From the NCBI RefSeq assembly GCF_016907475.1, contig NZ_JAFBCA010000001.1, positions 3,410,001-3,474,000 on the forward strand: a DNA stretch of 64,000 bases, written 5' to 3'. This DNA is from Nocardioides cavernae (GTDB lineage Bacteria > Actinomycetota > Actinomycetes > Propionibacteriales > Nocardioidaceae). This document shows, piece after piece, positions 1-9,683 of the stretch. Each line of letters begins with the position of its first letter. Position 1 is the first letter of the stretch. The notes beneath the pieces were generated by a model. That model searched no databases, had not been told where the DNA came from, and saw only the letters and a program-made list of their open reading frames with translations. The position numbers were made by a program, and so were the translations under genes.

Positions 1-1
1 C

Positions 2-772
2 GAGCGCCTGGACCGGCTCGCCGTCACCGCTCCGGCGGTCAGCGACCCTGCCGCTCCCCTGCCTCTGCCCGCCGGTCACGGCGTCGTGGTGCGCGGTGCC
101 GAGCTCGGATGGACCGACCGTCCGGCGCTGGCGCTGGACCACCTCGTCCTGCGGCCGGGTGAGCACCTCGGGATCACCGGGCCCTCCGGGGCCGGGAAGT
201 CCACCCTCGCCGCCACCCTCGTCCGCTTCATCGACCCGGTCAGCGGTGAGGTGCTGCTCGGCGGGACCGACCTGCGGCGCCTGTCCCTCGACGACGTACG
301 CCGCCGGGTCGGGCTGGTCGACGACGACCCCCACGTCTTCGCCTCGACGGTCGCCGAGAACGTCCGGCTCGCCCGGCCGGACGCCGGCGACGACGAGGTC
401 CGCACGGCCCTGGACCGGGCGTGCCTCGGCGCGTGGGTGGACGGCCTGCCCGCGGGCATCCACACCCACGTCGGCTCCGGCAGCCACGAGGTGTCCGGGG
501 GCGAGCGTGCGCGCCTCGCCCTGGCACGCTCGCTGCTGGCGGACCCGCCGGTGCTCGTGCTCGACGAGCCGACCGCCCACCTCGACGGGCCCACCGCGCG
601 GGCGGTCGCGGAGGAGATGCTCGACTCGGCGGCCCGGGTCGGACGGTCGATCCTGTGGATCACCCACGGCACGGTCGGGCTCGACGCGATGGACCGGGTG
701 GTGCACCTCGAGGCGGGGACGGCCGCCTCGGTCAGTCGGCCTGCTCTCGAGGCGAGCGCAACGGGAGCGTGA
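2..772 (+). CDS. CydC-like thiol/heme ABC exporter, ATP-binding end (5' partial)
   Basis: The reading frame is open from the left edge of the window, so the N-terminus and the membrane domain lie outside. What remains is a complete ABC ATPase domain: Walker A GPSGAGKST, signature motif SGGERARLALARSL, Walker B VLVLDEPTAHLD and a switch His in WITHG. The Q-loop region LVDDDPHVFASTVAENVRL is the wording typical of CydC, the partner of CydD in an inner-membrane exporter of cysteine or glutathione needed for cytochrome bd assembly. The 3' end overlaps the convergent kinase gene by about 40 bp. CydC is inferred from the ATPase domain alone; another type IV exporter is possible. Confidence 0.75.
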   Translation, partial: ERLDRLAVTAPAVSDPAAPLPLPAGHGVVVRGAELGWTDRPALALDHLVLRPGEHLGITGPSGAGKSTLAATLVRFIDPVSGEVLLGGTDLRRLSLDDVRRRVGLVDDDPHVFASTVAENVRLARPDAGDDEVRTALDRACLGAWVDGLPAGIHTHVGSGSHEVSGGERARLALARSLLADPPVLVLDEPTAHLDGPTARAVAEEMLDSAARVGRSILWITHGTVGLDAMDRVVHLEAGTAASVSRPALEASATGA

Positions 773-2513
773 AGGTGAACGTGCTCCCCTGACCCAGCTC
801 GGAGGACACCGACAGCGTCCCACCGTGCGACTCCGCGATCCGCTGCGCGATCGGCAGCCCGAGCCCCGTGCCCGGCACCGACAGCGCGTTCGGGTTGGTG
901 GACCGGTGGAACGCGGAGAACACGTGCTGCTGGTCGGCCACCGAGATGCCGAGGCCGGTGTCGGTGACGTCGACACTCACCTCGTCACCACCGACGGTCA
1001 TCGCCACCGACACCGACCCGTCCTCGGGCGTGTACTTCACGGCGTTGTCGACCATGTTGTCGATCACCCGGGCCAGCTCCTCGGGGTCGCCGAAGACCAC
1101 CACGGGCGTCGTCCCGGGCGGGTCGAAGTGGAGCCGGACGCCGGCCTGCTTGGCGCGGATGCTGAGCAGGTCGACGCTGGCCTCGCACAGCTCGGCGATG
1201 TCGACGGCCCGGCGCACGGTCTCGCGCCTGCCCTGGATCCGCGAGTAGTGCAGCAGGTTGGCGACGAGGTTGTTCAGCCGGCCGGCGTTGCGGATGATCG
1301 CGTCGATCGAGGAGAGCTCGGGGTGCCGGTCGGCAATGAGCTCGGCATGGCCGAGGATCGCGGTGAGCGGCGTCTTGAGCTCGTGGGAGATGGTCGCGAT
1401 CAGCTCGCTGCGGTAGCGAGCGAGCTCGCGCAGCTCCTGGACGAGGCGCTGCTCGGTCTCCAGGACGCGGGACGCGCGGACGGTCTGGGCCAGCAGCCGC
1501 CCCACCTCGAGCACCGCGTCGGCCTCGTTGGCGGTCACAGCGCGGGCGTGGCGGGCGAAGCCGAGCACGAGGTAGCCGACCAGGTCGTCCTGCGACACGA
1601 GCGGCGACACGAGCGCACGGTCGACGCGCATCCCCCGCATCAGCTCCTGCATCCGGGCCGCGCTGCGGGGCAGCTGCGGTGACGACGGGTCGTCGACGCC
1701 GAGCTCGATGAGCACGGGGAGGTCCTCGAGGCGGGTGAGGTCCTCGCGGATCTCGGGCACGTCGTGCTCGGAGGTGAAGGCGTACGGCGTCCCGACGCCG
1801 AGCTGGCTGCCCTGCGCGTCGGTGGGGAAGGTGCGCACCACCGTCTGCACCGTGCCGAGCGACTCGGCGACGGCCACCACGGCCGCGCCGAGCGCCTGGG
1901 ACAGGTTCTGGGCGGTCGCGGCGCCCGCCACGGTGGTGAGCATCCGGTCGAGGCGCACGCGGTCGGTGAGGCGCTCGCGCTCGCGGGCGTTGGACAGTGC
2001 GACGCCCGCCTGCACGGCGAACATCTCCAGCAGCTCGCGGTCGGCCTCGTCGGGCACCCGGCCGTCGGCCGGGAGGTCGACGGCCATGTTGCCGAGGAGC
2101 TCGCCGCCCGCCGAGTAGAGCGGTGCATAGAGGGCGTGCTGGGGGTGCCACGCGTCCGGGTCACCGGACGGCTGGAACTCCGGGATCCACGCCGCCTGCA
2201 GCCGTGCCGCCGACATCCGCCCGGCCGGCACGAAGCGGAGGATGCCCCACTTGTCGGCCTCGCGGAACTCGTCGAGGATCTGCTCGGCCGGGGTGCGGCG
2301 GTGGAGGATCTGCGCGACCACGTCGGGCGGGCCCGCGACGTGGGTCATCACCAGCACGTCACCCTCGAGCCGGGCGATGGCGGCGACGCCGTAGCCCAGG
2401 ACGTCGACGACACCGTGGGCGATCTCCTCGAGGATCACCTCGGTGTCGGTGGAGGAGTTGACGCGCCGCATCAGCTCCGCCAACCGGCTCAACGCGCCCT
2501 GGCTTCGCGGCAT
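732..2513 (-). CDS. Sensor histidine kinase with GAF-type N-terminal domains
   Basis: A roughly 593-residue soluble kinase. The N-terminal 350 residues look like two GAF-type sensory modules without membrane segments. A HisKA domain follows with the phospho-acceptor in SHELKTPLT (His about 377), then a HATPase domain with N box DNMVDNAVKYTP, G1 DTGLGI and G2 GTGLGLPIAQRI. The start at 2513 is preferred over the longer frame because GGGGAGGTGG lies just upstream. No response regulator is adjacent, so the partner is unknown. The cytoplasmic GAF layout suggests sensing of a small ligand or redox state. Confidence 0.88.
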   Translation of the reverse strand: MPRSQGALSRLAELMRRVNSSTDTEVILEEIAHGVVDVLGYGVAAIARLEGDVLVMTHVAGPPDVVAQILHRRTPAEQILDEFREADKWGILRFVPAGRMSAARLQAAWIPEFQPSGDPDAWHPQHALYAPLYSAGGELLGNMAVDLPADGRVPDEADRELLEMFAVQAGVALSNARERERLTDRVRLDRMLTTVAGAATAQNLSQALGAAVVAVAESLGTVQTVVRTFPTDAQGSQLGVGTPYAFTSEHDVPEIREDLTRLEDLPVLIELGVDDPSSPQLPRSAARMQELMRGMRVDRALVSPLVSQDDLVGYLVLGFARHARAVTANEADAVLEVGRLLAQTVRASRVLETEQRLVQELRELARYRSELIATISHELKTPLTAILGHAELIADRHPELSSIDAIIRNAGRLNNLVANLLHYSRIQGRRETVRRAVDIAELCEASVDLLSIRAKQAGVRLHFDPPGTTPVVVFGDPEELARVIDNMVDNAVKYTPEDGSVSVAMTVGGDEVSVDVTDTGLGISVADQQHVFSAFHRSTNPNALSVPGTGLGLPIAQRIAESHGGTLSVSSELGQGSTFTFTLPLRSPREQAD

Positions 2514-2586
2514 GTCCACCTCCCCACCCAGGCCCGACGGCCCCACTCCTGCTGGTCCCACCGTCCCCGCGTTGATGCTAGGGCCG

Positions 2587-4272
<1,686 letters not shown>

Positions 4273-4295
4273 GGTATTCCTTCGGTGTCAGTGGT

Positions 4296-5186
4296 TCAGA
4301 TGAGGCCGGCGGCAGCCAGACCCGTGCGGAGCGCCGCGACCTCGTGGTCGTCGAGCGCGACGAGCGGGCCGCGGACGCGGCGGTTGTCGAGCACGCCGAG
4401 CAGCTCGAGGGCTGCCTTGGCGGTGGTGGCTCCGTAGTTGGGGACGCCCATCACGGCGTCGAAGGCCGGGAGGAGCGACGTGTGGATGCGGAGGGCCTCG
4501 GCGTGGTCGCCGCTGACCCAGGCGTCGATCATCGACGCCAGCTGGTCGCCCGCGGCGTGCGCGACGACCGAGACCAGGCCCACGCCGCCGTAGGCGAGGT
4601 AGCCCAGGGTGGCGACATCGTCGCCGGAGTAGACGGAGTAGCCCATCTCCACCAGCTGCGCGGTGCGTGGCAGCAGGCCGGACGCCTCCTTGACCGACGT
4701 GACGTGGTCGTAGCGGCGCATCGCCTCGTAGGTGTCGAGCTCGATGAGGCTCGCCGTGCGGCCCGGCACGTCGTAGAGCATGACCGGGAGGTCGGTCGCC
4801 TCGGCCACCGAGGTGAAGTGGTGGCGCAGGCCGACCTGGCCGGGCTTGTTGTAGTAGGGGCTGACGAGGAGCACGCCGTCGACGCCGATCTTCTCCGCCT
4901 GGCGGGCCAGCTCCACGGAGTGTGCGGTGGCGTTGGTGCCGACGCCCGCGACGACGCTCGCGCGGTCGCCGACCGCGTCCTGCACGGCACGGAGGATCTC
5001 GCCGTCCTCGGCCACCGAGGTGGTGGGGCTCTCCCCCGTCGTGCCGCTGACGACGACCCCGTCGTTGCCGTGGTCGATGAGGTGCGTCGCGATCCGCGCG
5101 GTGCCCTCGAGGTCGACGCTGCCGTCCTCGTGGAACGCGGTGGCCATCGCGGTGAGGAGGCGGCCGAACGGGACGGTAGAGCTCAT
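4296..5186 (-). CDS. dapA: 4-hydroxy-tetrahydrodipicolinate synthase
   Basis: A 296-residue class I aldolase that condenses pyruvate with aspartate semialdehyde, the first committed step of the lysine/diaminopimelate pathway. Visible motifs are GTTGESPT near residue 48, the YNKPGQ segment with the catalytic Tyr, YDVPGRT, and the Schiff-base Lys in VTSVKEASG. It is the first gene of a likely two-gene unit with rnj. The start ATG at 5186 gives a standard N-terminus (MSSTVPFGRLLTAM). Confidence 0.95.
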   Translation of the reverse strand: MSSTVPFGRLLTAMATAFHEDGSVDLEGTARIATHLIDHGNDGVVVSGTTGESPTTSVAEDGEILRAVQDAVGDRASVVAGVGTNATAHSVELARQAEKIGVDGVLLVSPYYNKPGQVGLRHHFTSVAEATDLPVMLYDVPGRTASLIELDTYEAMRRYDHVTSVKEASGLLPRTAQLVEMGYSVYSGDDVATLGYLAYGGVGLVSVVAHAAGDQLASMIDAWVSGDHAEALRIHTSLLPAFDAVMGVPNYGATTAKAALELLGVLDNRRVRGPLVALDDHEVAALRTGLAAAGLI

Positions 5187-5268
5187 GGTGAAAGGTTATC
5201 GCCCCGGTCCGGGATGACAGTCAGCGCCGAGCCGGGTGCCTGTCGGAGGGCTGACCTACGCTCGCCGC

Positions 5269-5601
5269 ATGGCGTACGACGAGGAGCTGGCGCAGCGGAT
5301 CCACGACCTGCTCGATGGCGAGCCCGGCGTGACGTCGAAGAAGATGTTCGGCGGGCTCGGCTTCATGGTCGACGGGCACATGGCGGTCGCGGCCGGGAGC
5401 CAGGGCTCGCTCATGGTGCGGGCCGACCCGGCCGACGGCGCGGAGTGGGCCGACGGCACGTCCGTGACGCCGATGGAGATGCGCGGGCGGCCGATGTCCG
5501 GGTGGCTGCTGGTGGCCTCCGACGCGCTCGCCGACGACGACCAGCTCCAGTTGTGGGTCGACCGTGGCGTCGCCTTCGTCCGGACGCTGCCTCCGAAGTA
5601 A
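5269..5601 (+). CDS. TfoX/Sxy N-terminal domain protein
   Basis: A 110-residue protein whose opening pattern (MAYDEELAQRIHDLL, then KKMFGGLGFMVDGHMA) is that of the TfoX N-terminal domain family. In gammaproteobacteria TfoX regulates competence, but stand-alone actinobacterial members have no demonstrated role. The ATG at 5269 is chosen over the earlier in-frame ATG because the family starts here and the upstream codons look non-coding. It is transcribed divergently from dapA. Confidence 0.85.
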   Translation: MAYDEELAQRIHDLLDGEPGVTSKKMFGGLGFMVDGHMAVAAGSQGSLMVRADPADGAEWADGTSVTPMEMRGRPMSGWLLVASDALADDDQLQLWVDRGVAFVRTLPPK

Positions 5602-5640
5602 TCGATTGCCCTCACCCGGCCGAGCGCGTTGGCTGGCGCC

Positions 5641-6444
5641 GTGACGCTGACCCTGGACCTTCCCGAGCACCTGGCCGCCACCGACCGCGCACTCATCGCG
5701 GCCCTCGCCGAACGCAACCTCGCCGACCACGGCGACGGGCTCCTCGGGCTGGTGCTGTCGGGGTCCGCCGGCCGCGGCTTGGCCACGGACAGGTCGGATC
5801 TCGATGTCCTGGTCGTGCTGAGTGACGAGGCCGCCGCGGAGAGGACGACGGCGCACTCGTCCGAGGTGGACGAGATCCCGTGGTCGCGGTCCGAGCTCGA
5901 CACCGTCGGGACCTTCGGCACGGAGGACTGGTGGTGCCGCTGGTCCTGCGCCTGGGCGCCTGTGCTCCTCGACCGCACGGACGGCGCCCTGGCCGACGCC
6001 GTCCGCCGCCAGGCGACGCTGTCCCCGGAGGAGGCCGACGGCGTGCTGATCGACCACGACCGGCTGGACGGCTGGCTCAACTTCGCCTACCGCGCCCTCA
6101 AGGGCGACCGCGACGGCCGCTCCCTCGAGACGCGCCTCGACGCGGCCGAGTCGGTGCCGTGGCTGCTCGACGTGGTCTTCGCGATGGCCGGCCGGGTGCG
6201 CCCCTACAACAAGTACCTCCCCTGGGAGCTCCGCACCCACCCACTCGAAGGCTGGCCGGCCGACGACCTGCTCGGGCTCGTCGAGCGCACTCTGGAGGGC
6301 GACGTGGGCGCGATCCGCGAGACCTTCGCCCGGGTGCGCCCGGCCTGTTCGTCGTACGACGCCTCCCGCGGCCACACACGCACGACCGACATGGTCCAGG
6401 GCTGGGGCGAGGAGCTGCGGCTGTTCGAGGTGCGCGCCGGCTGA
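5641..6444 (+). CDS. Nucleotidyltransferase-fold protein
   Basis: About 267 residues with a polymerase-beta-type nucleotidyltransferase signature, GSAGRGLATDRSDLDVLVVL: a Gly-Ser followed by an Asp-x-Asp pair that would bind two metals. The rest resembles DUF4037/aminoglycoside adenylyltransferase-like proteins with a helical C-terminal half. The substrate cannot be read from sequence, and resistance activity should not be assumed. GTG at 5641 is used; a TTG at 5629 is the alternative. Confidence 0.75.
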   Translation: MTLTLDLPEHLAATDRALIAALAERNLADHGDGLLGLVLSGSAGRGLATDRSDLDVLVVLSDEAAAERTTAHSSEVDEIPWSRSELDTVGTFGTEDWWCRWSCAWAPVLLDRTDGALADAVRRQATLSPEEADGVLIDHDRLDGWLNFAYRALKGDRDGRSLETRLDAAESVPWLLDVVFAMAGRVRPYNKYLPWELRTHPLEGWPADDLLGLVERTLEGDVGAIRETFARVRPACSSYDASRGHTRTTDMVQGWGEELRLFEVRAG

Positions 6445-6452
6445 GGGCCCGC

Positions 6453-6863
6453 TCAGGCCTCGCCGGCCGTCGCCCGGATGACGGGCAGCACGTGGTGCTC
6501 GAGCATCGGAGCGAGGTCGTCGGGGTGGTCGTGCAGCGGGGTCCAGCGCACCTCCGCGATCTCGGCGGACGCCACCGGGTCGGCGTCGGACTCCACCCAG
6601 AACACCGTCGAGTGCAGCGAGTGCCCCGGCTCGTTGGCCGCCTCGGAGAGGAACTCCCCCAGCAGCGTGGCCGACTCGATCTGCAGGCCGACCTCCTCGT
6701 AGGTCTCCCGCAGCGCCGCGTCCCGGGCCGACTCGCCCGGCTCGAGCTTGCCGCCGACCAGCATGAACCGCTCGGTCCCCCGCTTGCGGACCGTCAGCAC
6801 GTGCCCGTCGCGCACGAGCGCGACGGCCGCGACGACGATGTGCCTGTCCCGGTCGACGTCCAT
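6453..6863 (-). CDS. NUDIX hydrolase
   Basis: A 136-residue NUDIX protein with a full Nudix box (G, five residues, E, seven residues, REx2EExGL) in the segment GKLEPGESARDAALRE followed by TYEEVGL. It hydrolyses a nucleoside diphosphate linked to another group; the substrate is not predictable. ATG 6863 is preferred. Starts at 6893 (ATG) and 6896 (GTG) also exist but fall in the arm of a perfect inverted repeat. Confidence 0.85.
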   Translation of the reverse strand: MDVDRDRHIVVAAVALVRDGHVLTVRKRGTERFMLVGGKLEPGESARDAALRETYEEVGLQIESATLLGEFLSEAANEPGHSLHSTVFWVESDADPVASAEIAEVRWTPLHDHPDDLAPMLEHHVLPVIRATAGEA

Positions 6864-6891
6864 GGGCCGAGGATCGCAGGTGGCCCCGGAC

Positions 6892-6940
6892 ATCACTCAG
6901 CCACCCTGACCGGGGCTTACCCGGCGGGTGGCTGAGTGAT
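6892..6940. repeat. Perfect 15-bp inverted repeat upstream of NUDIX gene
   Basis: Arms ATCACTCAGCCACCC (6892-6906) and GGGTGGCTGAGTGAT (6926-6940) are exact reverse complements around a 19-nt loop. A second short hairpin (GCCGCT, CGA, AGCGGC) lies at 6978-6992. The remaining 267 bp up to 7163 shows no convincing gene. It could be an mRNA leader structure of the NUDIX gene or a mobile palindromic repeat. Confidence 0.6.
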
Positions 6941-7163
6941 GCTGCTCGCTGGTCCGTCAGCCGCCTCTCGGCGAAGGGCCGCTCGAAGCGGCAAGTGGTG
7001 AGGCCCGGGGGCATGAATGCGGAGCCAGCTGTCCGGTCCAACGGCGACCGGGCCGGGTTCATTCCCGGCAGTCGCGGACGACCTGCGTCACGTGCCCGGG
7101 CAACAACCGCCGCACGTGTCCGAGAGGTGGCCCCGCCCGGGATGTTTGGGCCGTGCGACCAGC

Positions 7164-7607
7164 TCAACCCTGCAGATGCAGGTCGATGAACGCAACGGTG
7201 TCGCCCTCGAGGAGATAGCGGTCGTGCTCGACGAAGCCGCGCGCGAGGGCGAACTGCAGCCCTTCCTGGTTCGAGGCCAGGACCACGGTCTCGATCCTCA
7301 CGGCGCCGGCCGATCGTGCCTGTGCGAGCTCCGCCTCGAGGTAGGCGGACCCGAGACCCCGACCGCGGTGCTCGGGCAGGATGCGGACGATCACGGTGGC
7401 CACCCGTCCGGGACCAGAGGGTGGGCGCACGGTGGCGTTGCCGACCAGCTCGTCGTCCGCGTAGGCGATGGTCAGGCGGTTGCGGGCGGAGCGCTCGGCC
7501 ACCTCGGCTGCGGACAGCGGGGCGCTCGGGATGATCGCATTGTGGATCGCGCGCCACTCCTCGAGGAGGTCGCGCGTCGCGACGACGATCTCCAGGGCAG
7601 CGGTCAC
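7164..7607 (-). CDS. GNAT-family N-acetyltransferase
   Basis: A 147-residue protein with the acetyl-CoA binding motif A in LPEHRGRGLGSAYLEAEL and the C-terminal beta-bulge motif NQEGLQFALARGFVEHDR typical of GNAT enzymes. The substrate is unknown. The start is GTG 7607, whose last bases overlap the TGA of the GntR regulator (GTGA), so the two are translationally coupled. Confidence 0.85.
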   Translation of the reverse strand: MTAALEIVVATRDLLEEWRAIHNAIIPSAPLSAAEVAERSARNRLTIAYADDELVGNATVRPPSGPGRVATVIVRILPEHRGRGLGSAYLEAELAQARSAGAVRIETVVLASNQEGLQFALARGFVEHDRYLLEGDTVAFIDLHLQG

Positions 7608-7954
7608 GACCCCAGCGCGCGGCGAACGGCGTCGAGGGCGTCGTCGTCGCTCAGGCCCAGCGTGCGCACCGAGGCGACGTACGACGACGCGGCCTCGCGC
7701 AGCGACCGCTGGACGCCCGACCCGGCGACGAACGTCCCGGCGCGGCCACGGGTCTCGACGACGCCGAGCGCCTCGAGCTCCTTGTAGGCGCGGGCCACGG
7801 TGCCGGCCGCGAGGTCGAGCTCGTCGGCGAGGGCGCGCACGGGTGGCAGGCGGAAGCCCGCGTCGAGGGTGCCGGCGTCGACCTGCGCGCGGATGCCGTC
7901 GCGCACCTGCTCGAAGGGAGGGACGCCGGAGGACGGGTCGACGGCGAGGTTCAC
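7604..7954 (-). CDS. GntR-family regulator (YtrA type)
   Basis: A short 116-residue regulator with an N-terminal winged helix: FEQVRDGIRAQVDAGTL, then LPPVRALADELDLAAGTVARA, then a C-terminal tail too short for a ligand domain of the FadR or HutC type. That length is typical of YtrA-subfamily repressors. GTG 7954 overlaps the folA stop (GTGA), and its own stop overlaps the acetyltransferase start. It may control its own operon; no operator was identified. Confidence 0.85.
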   Translation of the reverse strand: MNLAVDPSSGVPPFEQVRDGIRAQVDAGTLDAGFRLPPVRALADELDLAAGTVARAYKELEALGVVETRGRAGTFVAGSGVQRSLREAASSYVASVRTLGLSDDDALDAVRRALGS

Positions 7955-8445
7955 GCGGCCGGGTCCATCCGCTCCAGCCACACGCGCTCGTAGCCGTCGA
8001 AGGCCTCGCGCCGTGTCTCCACCCACTCCCCGGCGGGGAACTGCGGGTAGTGCACGTCACCCTCGGGCTCGAGGTCGACCTCGGTCAGCACCTGGTGGGT
8101 GGCGTGCGGCAGCAGGGCGTCGTAGACCTCGCCGCCGCCCGCGACCATCAGGTCACCGGACTGGGCGCCGGCCAGCTCCAGCGCCGCCTCGACCGAATGG
8201 GCGACCAGCACCCCCTCGTGGCGCCAGCCGGCGTGGCGGGTCAGCACGATCGTCGTCCGTCCGGGCAGCGGCCGGCCGATGGACTCGAAGGTGGTGCGGC
8301 CCATGAGGAGGGTGTGCCCCCAGGTGAGCTCCTTGAACTGCGCCTGCTCGCCGGGGAGGCGCCACGGGATGTCGGGGCCGTTGCCGATCACCCGGTTGCG
8401 GGCATGGGCCGCGACGAGGACGACGCGCTGGTCGGGACGGAGCAC
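7951..8445 (-). CDS. folA: Dihydrofolate reductase
   Basis: A 164-residue enzyme reducing dihydrofolate to tetrahydrofolate with NADPH. Characteristic parts are VLVAAHARNRVIGNGPDIPW with the substrate-binding acidic residue and Trp, LLMGRTTFESIGRPLPGR for NADPH binding, and VAGGGEVYDALL. It lies downstream of thyA on the same strand, fitting their joint role in thymidylate synthesis, and is coupled to the following GntR gene. Confidence 0.93.
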   Translation of the reverse strand: MLRPDQRVVLVAAHARNRVIGNGPDIPWRLPGEQAQFKELTWGHTLLMGRTTFESIGRPLPGRTTIVLTRHAGWRHEGVLVAHSVEAALELAGAQSGDLMVAGGGEVYDALLPHATHQVLTEVDLEPEGDVHYPQFPAGEWVETRREAFDGYERVWLERMDPAA

Positions 8446-8541
8446 GGGACCGACCCTACTGATGGACGGTCCATGGGCCCTGTTCCCTGCGCCGGGGCCC
8501 TGTCACGGTGGAAGGTAGATCCCCGACCTCCGGAGGCTCCG

Positions 8542-8676
8542 ATGAGCACTGAAGACAGCCCGACCTGCCCCGACTGCCACGCCGTCGTGGCCGACCTCAC
8601 CGCCCACGAGCGGTGGCACACGCGTCTGGTGGCCGACGTCGCGAAGGCGGTCAGCCAGGCGCTCGAGCGCCGCTAG
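8542..8676 (+). CDS. Small zinc-finger-like protein, 44 aa
   Basis: A 44-residue reading frame with GGAGG six bases before ATG. It contains C-P-D-C and, eleven residues later, H-E-R-W-H, a spacing like a single C2H2 zinc finger, followed by a short amphipathic helix. It runs opposite to folA and thyA and its stop overlaps the thyA stop by 4 bp. The ribosome binding site and metal-ligand pattern support a real gene; the function is unknown. Confidence 0.6.
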   Translation: MSTEDSPTCPDCHAVVADLTAHERWHTRLVADVAKAVSQALERR

Positions 8677-9467
8677 ACCGCGATGGGCGCCTTGATGCCC
8701 GGGTGGGGGTCGTAGCCCTCGACCGCGACGTGCTCGAGGTCGAAGCCGTCGATCTCGGTGACGGTGGGGTCGAGGACGAGGCGCGGCAGCGCGCGCGGCT
8801 CGCGCGAGAGCTGCAGCCTGGCCTGCTCGACGTGGTTGAGGTAGAGGTGCGCGTCGCCCATCGTGTGCACGAAGTCGCCCACCTCGAGCCCGGTCACCTG
8901 GGCGACCATGTGCGTCAGCAGCGCGTAGGACGCGATGTTGAACGGCACGCCGAGGAAGGTGTCGGCCGAGCGCTGGTAGAGCTGGCAGGAGAGCCGGCCG
9001 TCGGCGACGTAGAACTGGAACAGCGTGTGGCAGGGCGGCAGGGCCATGTCGTCGACGTCGGCGACGTTCCATGCCGACACGATGTGGCGACGCGAGTCCG
9101 GGTTCGTGCGGATGCCCTCGACCAACCGGGCGACCTGGTCGACGTGCCGGCCGTCGGGCGTGGGCCACGACCGCCACTGGTAGCCGTAGACGGGACCGAG
9201 GTCGCCGTTGTCGTCGGCCCACTCGTCCCAGATGGTGATGCCGCGGTCCTGCAGCCACTTCACGTTGGTGTCGCCGCGCAGGAACCACAGCAGCTCGCCG
9301 AAGACCGATCGCGTGTGCACCTTCTTGGTGGTCACGAGGGGGAACCCCTCGGACAGGTCGAAGCGCATCTGGTGGCCGAAGACGCTCAGCGTGCCGGTGC
9401 CGGTGCGATCGGTCTTCTCGACCCCCTCGTCGAGGATCCGCTGGAGCAGGTCGAGGTAGGCGCGCAC
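8673..9467 (-). CDS. thyA: Thymidylate synthase
   Basis: A 264-residue classical thymidylate synthase methylating dUMP with methylene-tetrahydrofolate. The catalytic Cys is in [14 protein letters not shown], with phosphate-binding arginines in [11 protein letters not shown] and family motifs [10 protein letters not shown] and [16 protein letters not shown]. Length is typical. It precedes folA on the same strand, which regenerates the folate it oxidises, although the 44-aa gene lies antisense between them. Confidence 0.96.
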   Translation of the reverse strand: MRAYLDLLQRILDEGVEKTDRTGTGTLSVFGHQMRFDLSEGFPLVTTKKVHTRSVFGELLWFLRGDTNVKWLQDRGITIWDEWADDNGDLGPVYGYQWRSWPTPDGRHVDQVARLVEGIRTNPDSRRHIVSAWNVADVDDMALPPCHTLFQFYVADGRLSCQLYQRSADTFLGVPFNIASYALLTHMVAQVTGLEVGDFVHTMGDAHLYLNHVEQARLQLSREPRALPRLVLDPTVTEIDGFDLEHVAVEGYDPHPGIKAPIAV

Positions 9468-9489
9468 GGGACGACTCTACGACGCCGGA

Positions 9490-9644
9490 TCAGGGGACCA
9501 GGACAACCTTGCCGGTCGTCTCACGAGCAGCCATGGCACGGTGCGGCCGAAGGGTCCCGGCTCGCCCTCGCGCAGGACGGTGTCGAGGAGCAGCACCTCG
9601 GGACCGCCGTGCTCACGCTGCCCGATTGCTGTCATCGTCGCCAT
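9490..9644 (-). pseudogene. Internally deleted zinc-type NADPH:quinone oxidoreductase
   Basis: The first roughly 30 codons from ATG 9644 read MATMTAIGQREHGGPEVLLL and on to EGEPGPF, the usual N-terminus of a quinone oxidoreductase. The last codons, in another frame, read HRAMAARETTGKVVLVP and stop, the usual C-terminus. About 280 central codons are missing, and the two ends are joined out of frame around 9540. Its promoter seems intact (see 9652-9682). Confidence 0.75.
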
Positions 9645-9651
9645 GGCGACG

Positions 9652-9682
9652 ACGCTAGGAGCTCACGTTGACTTGAGGTCAA
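9652..9682 (-). promoter_or_regulatory. SoxR/MerR-type promoter upstream of the deleted oxidoreductase
   Basis: Read on the minus strand there is -35 TTGACC (9682-9677), a 19-bp spacer and -10 TAGCGT (9657-9652). The spacer holds CCTCAAGTCAACGTGAGC (9678-9661), close to the SoxR box consensus CCTCAAGTTAACTTGAGG. An overlapping perfect palindrome TGACTTGA-GG-TCAAGTCA spans 9669-9686. A 19-bp spacer is typical of MerR-controlled promoters. The ATG at 9644 is about 8 bp past the -10, implying a leaderless transcript. Confidence 0.6.
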
Positions 9683-9683
9683 G

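Noticed and set aside
5221..7557. 778-codon minus-strand frame across several small genes
   Set aside because: It spans opposite-strand genes with clear families (TfoX, nucleotidyltransferase) and the NUDIX gene in another frame; composition is non-coding.
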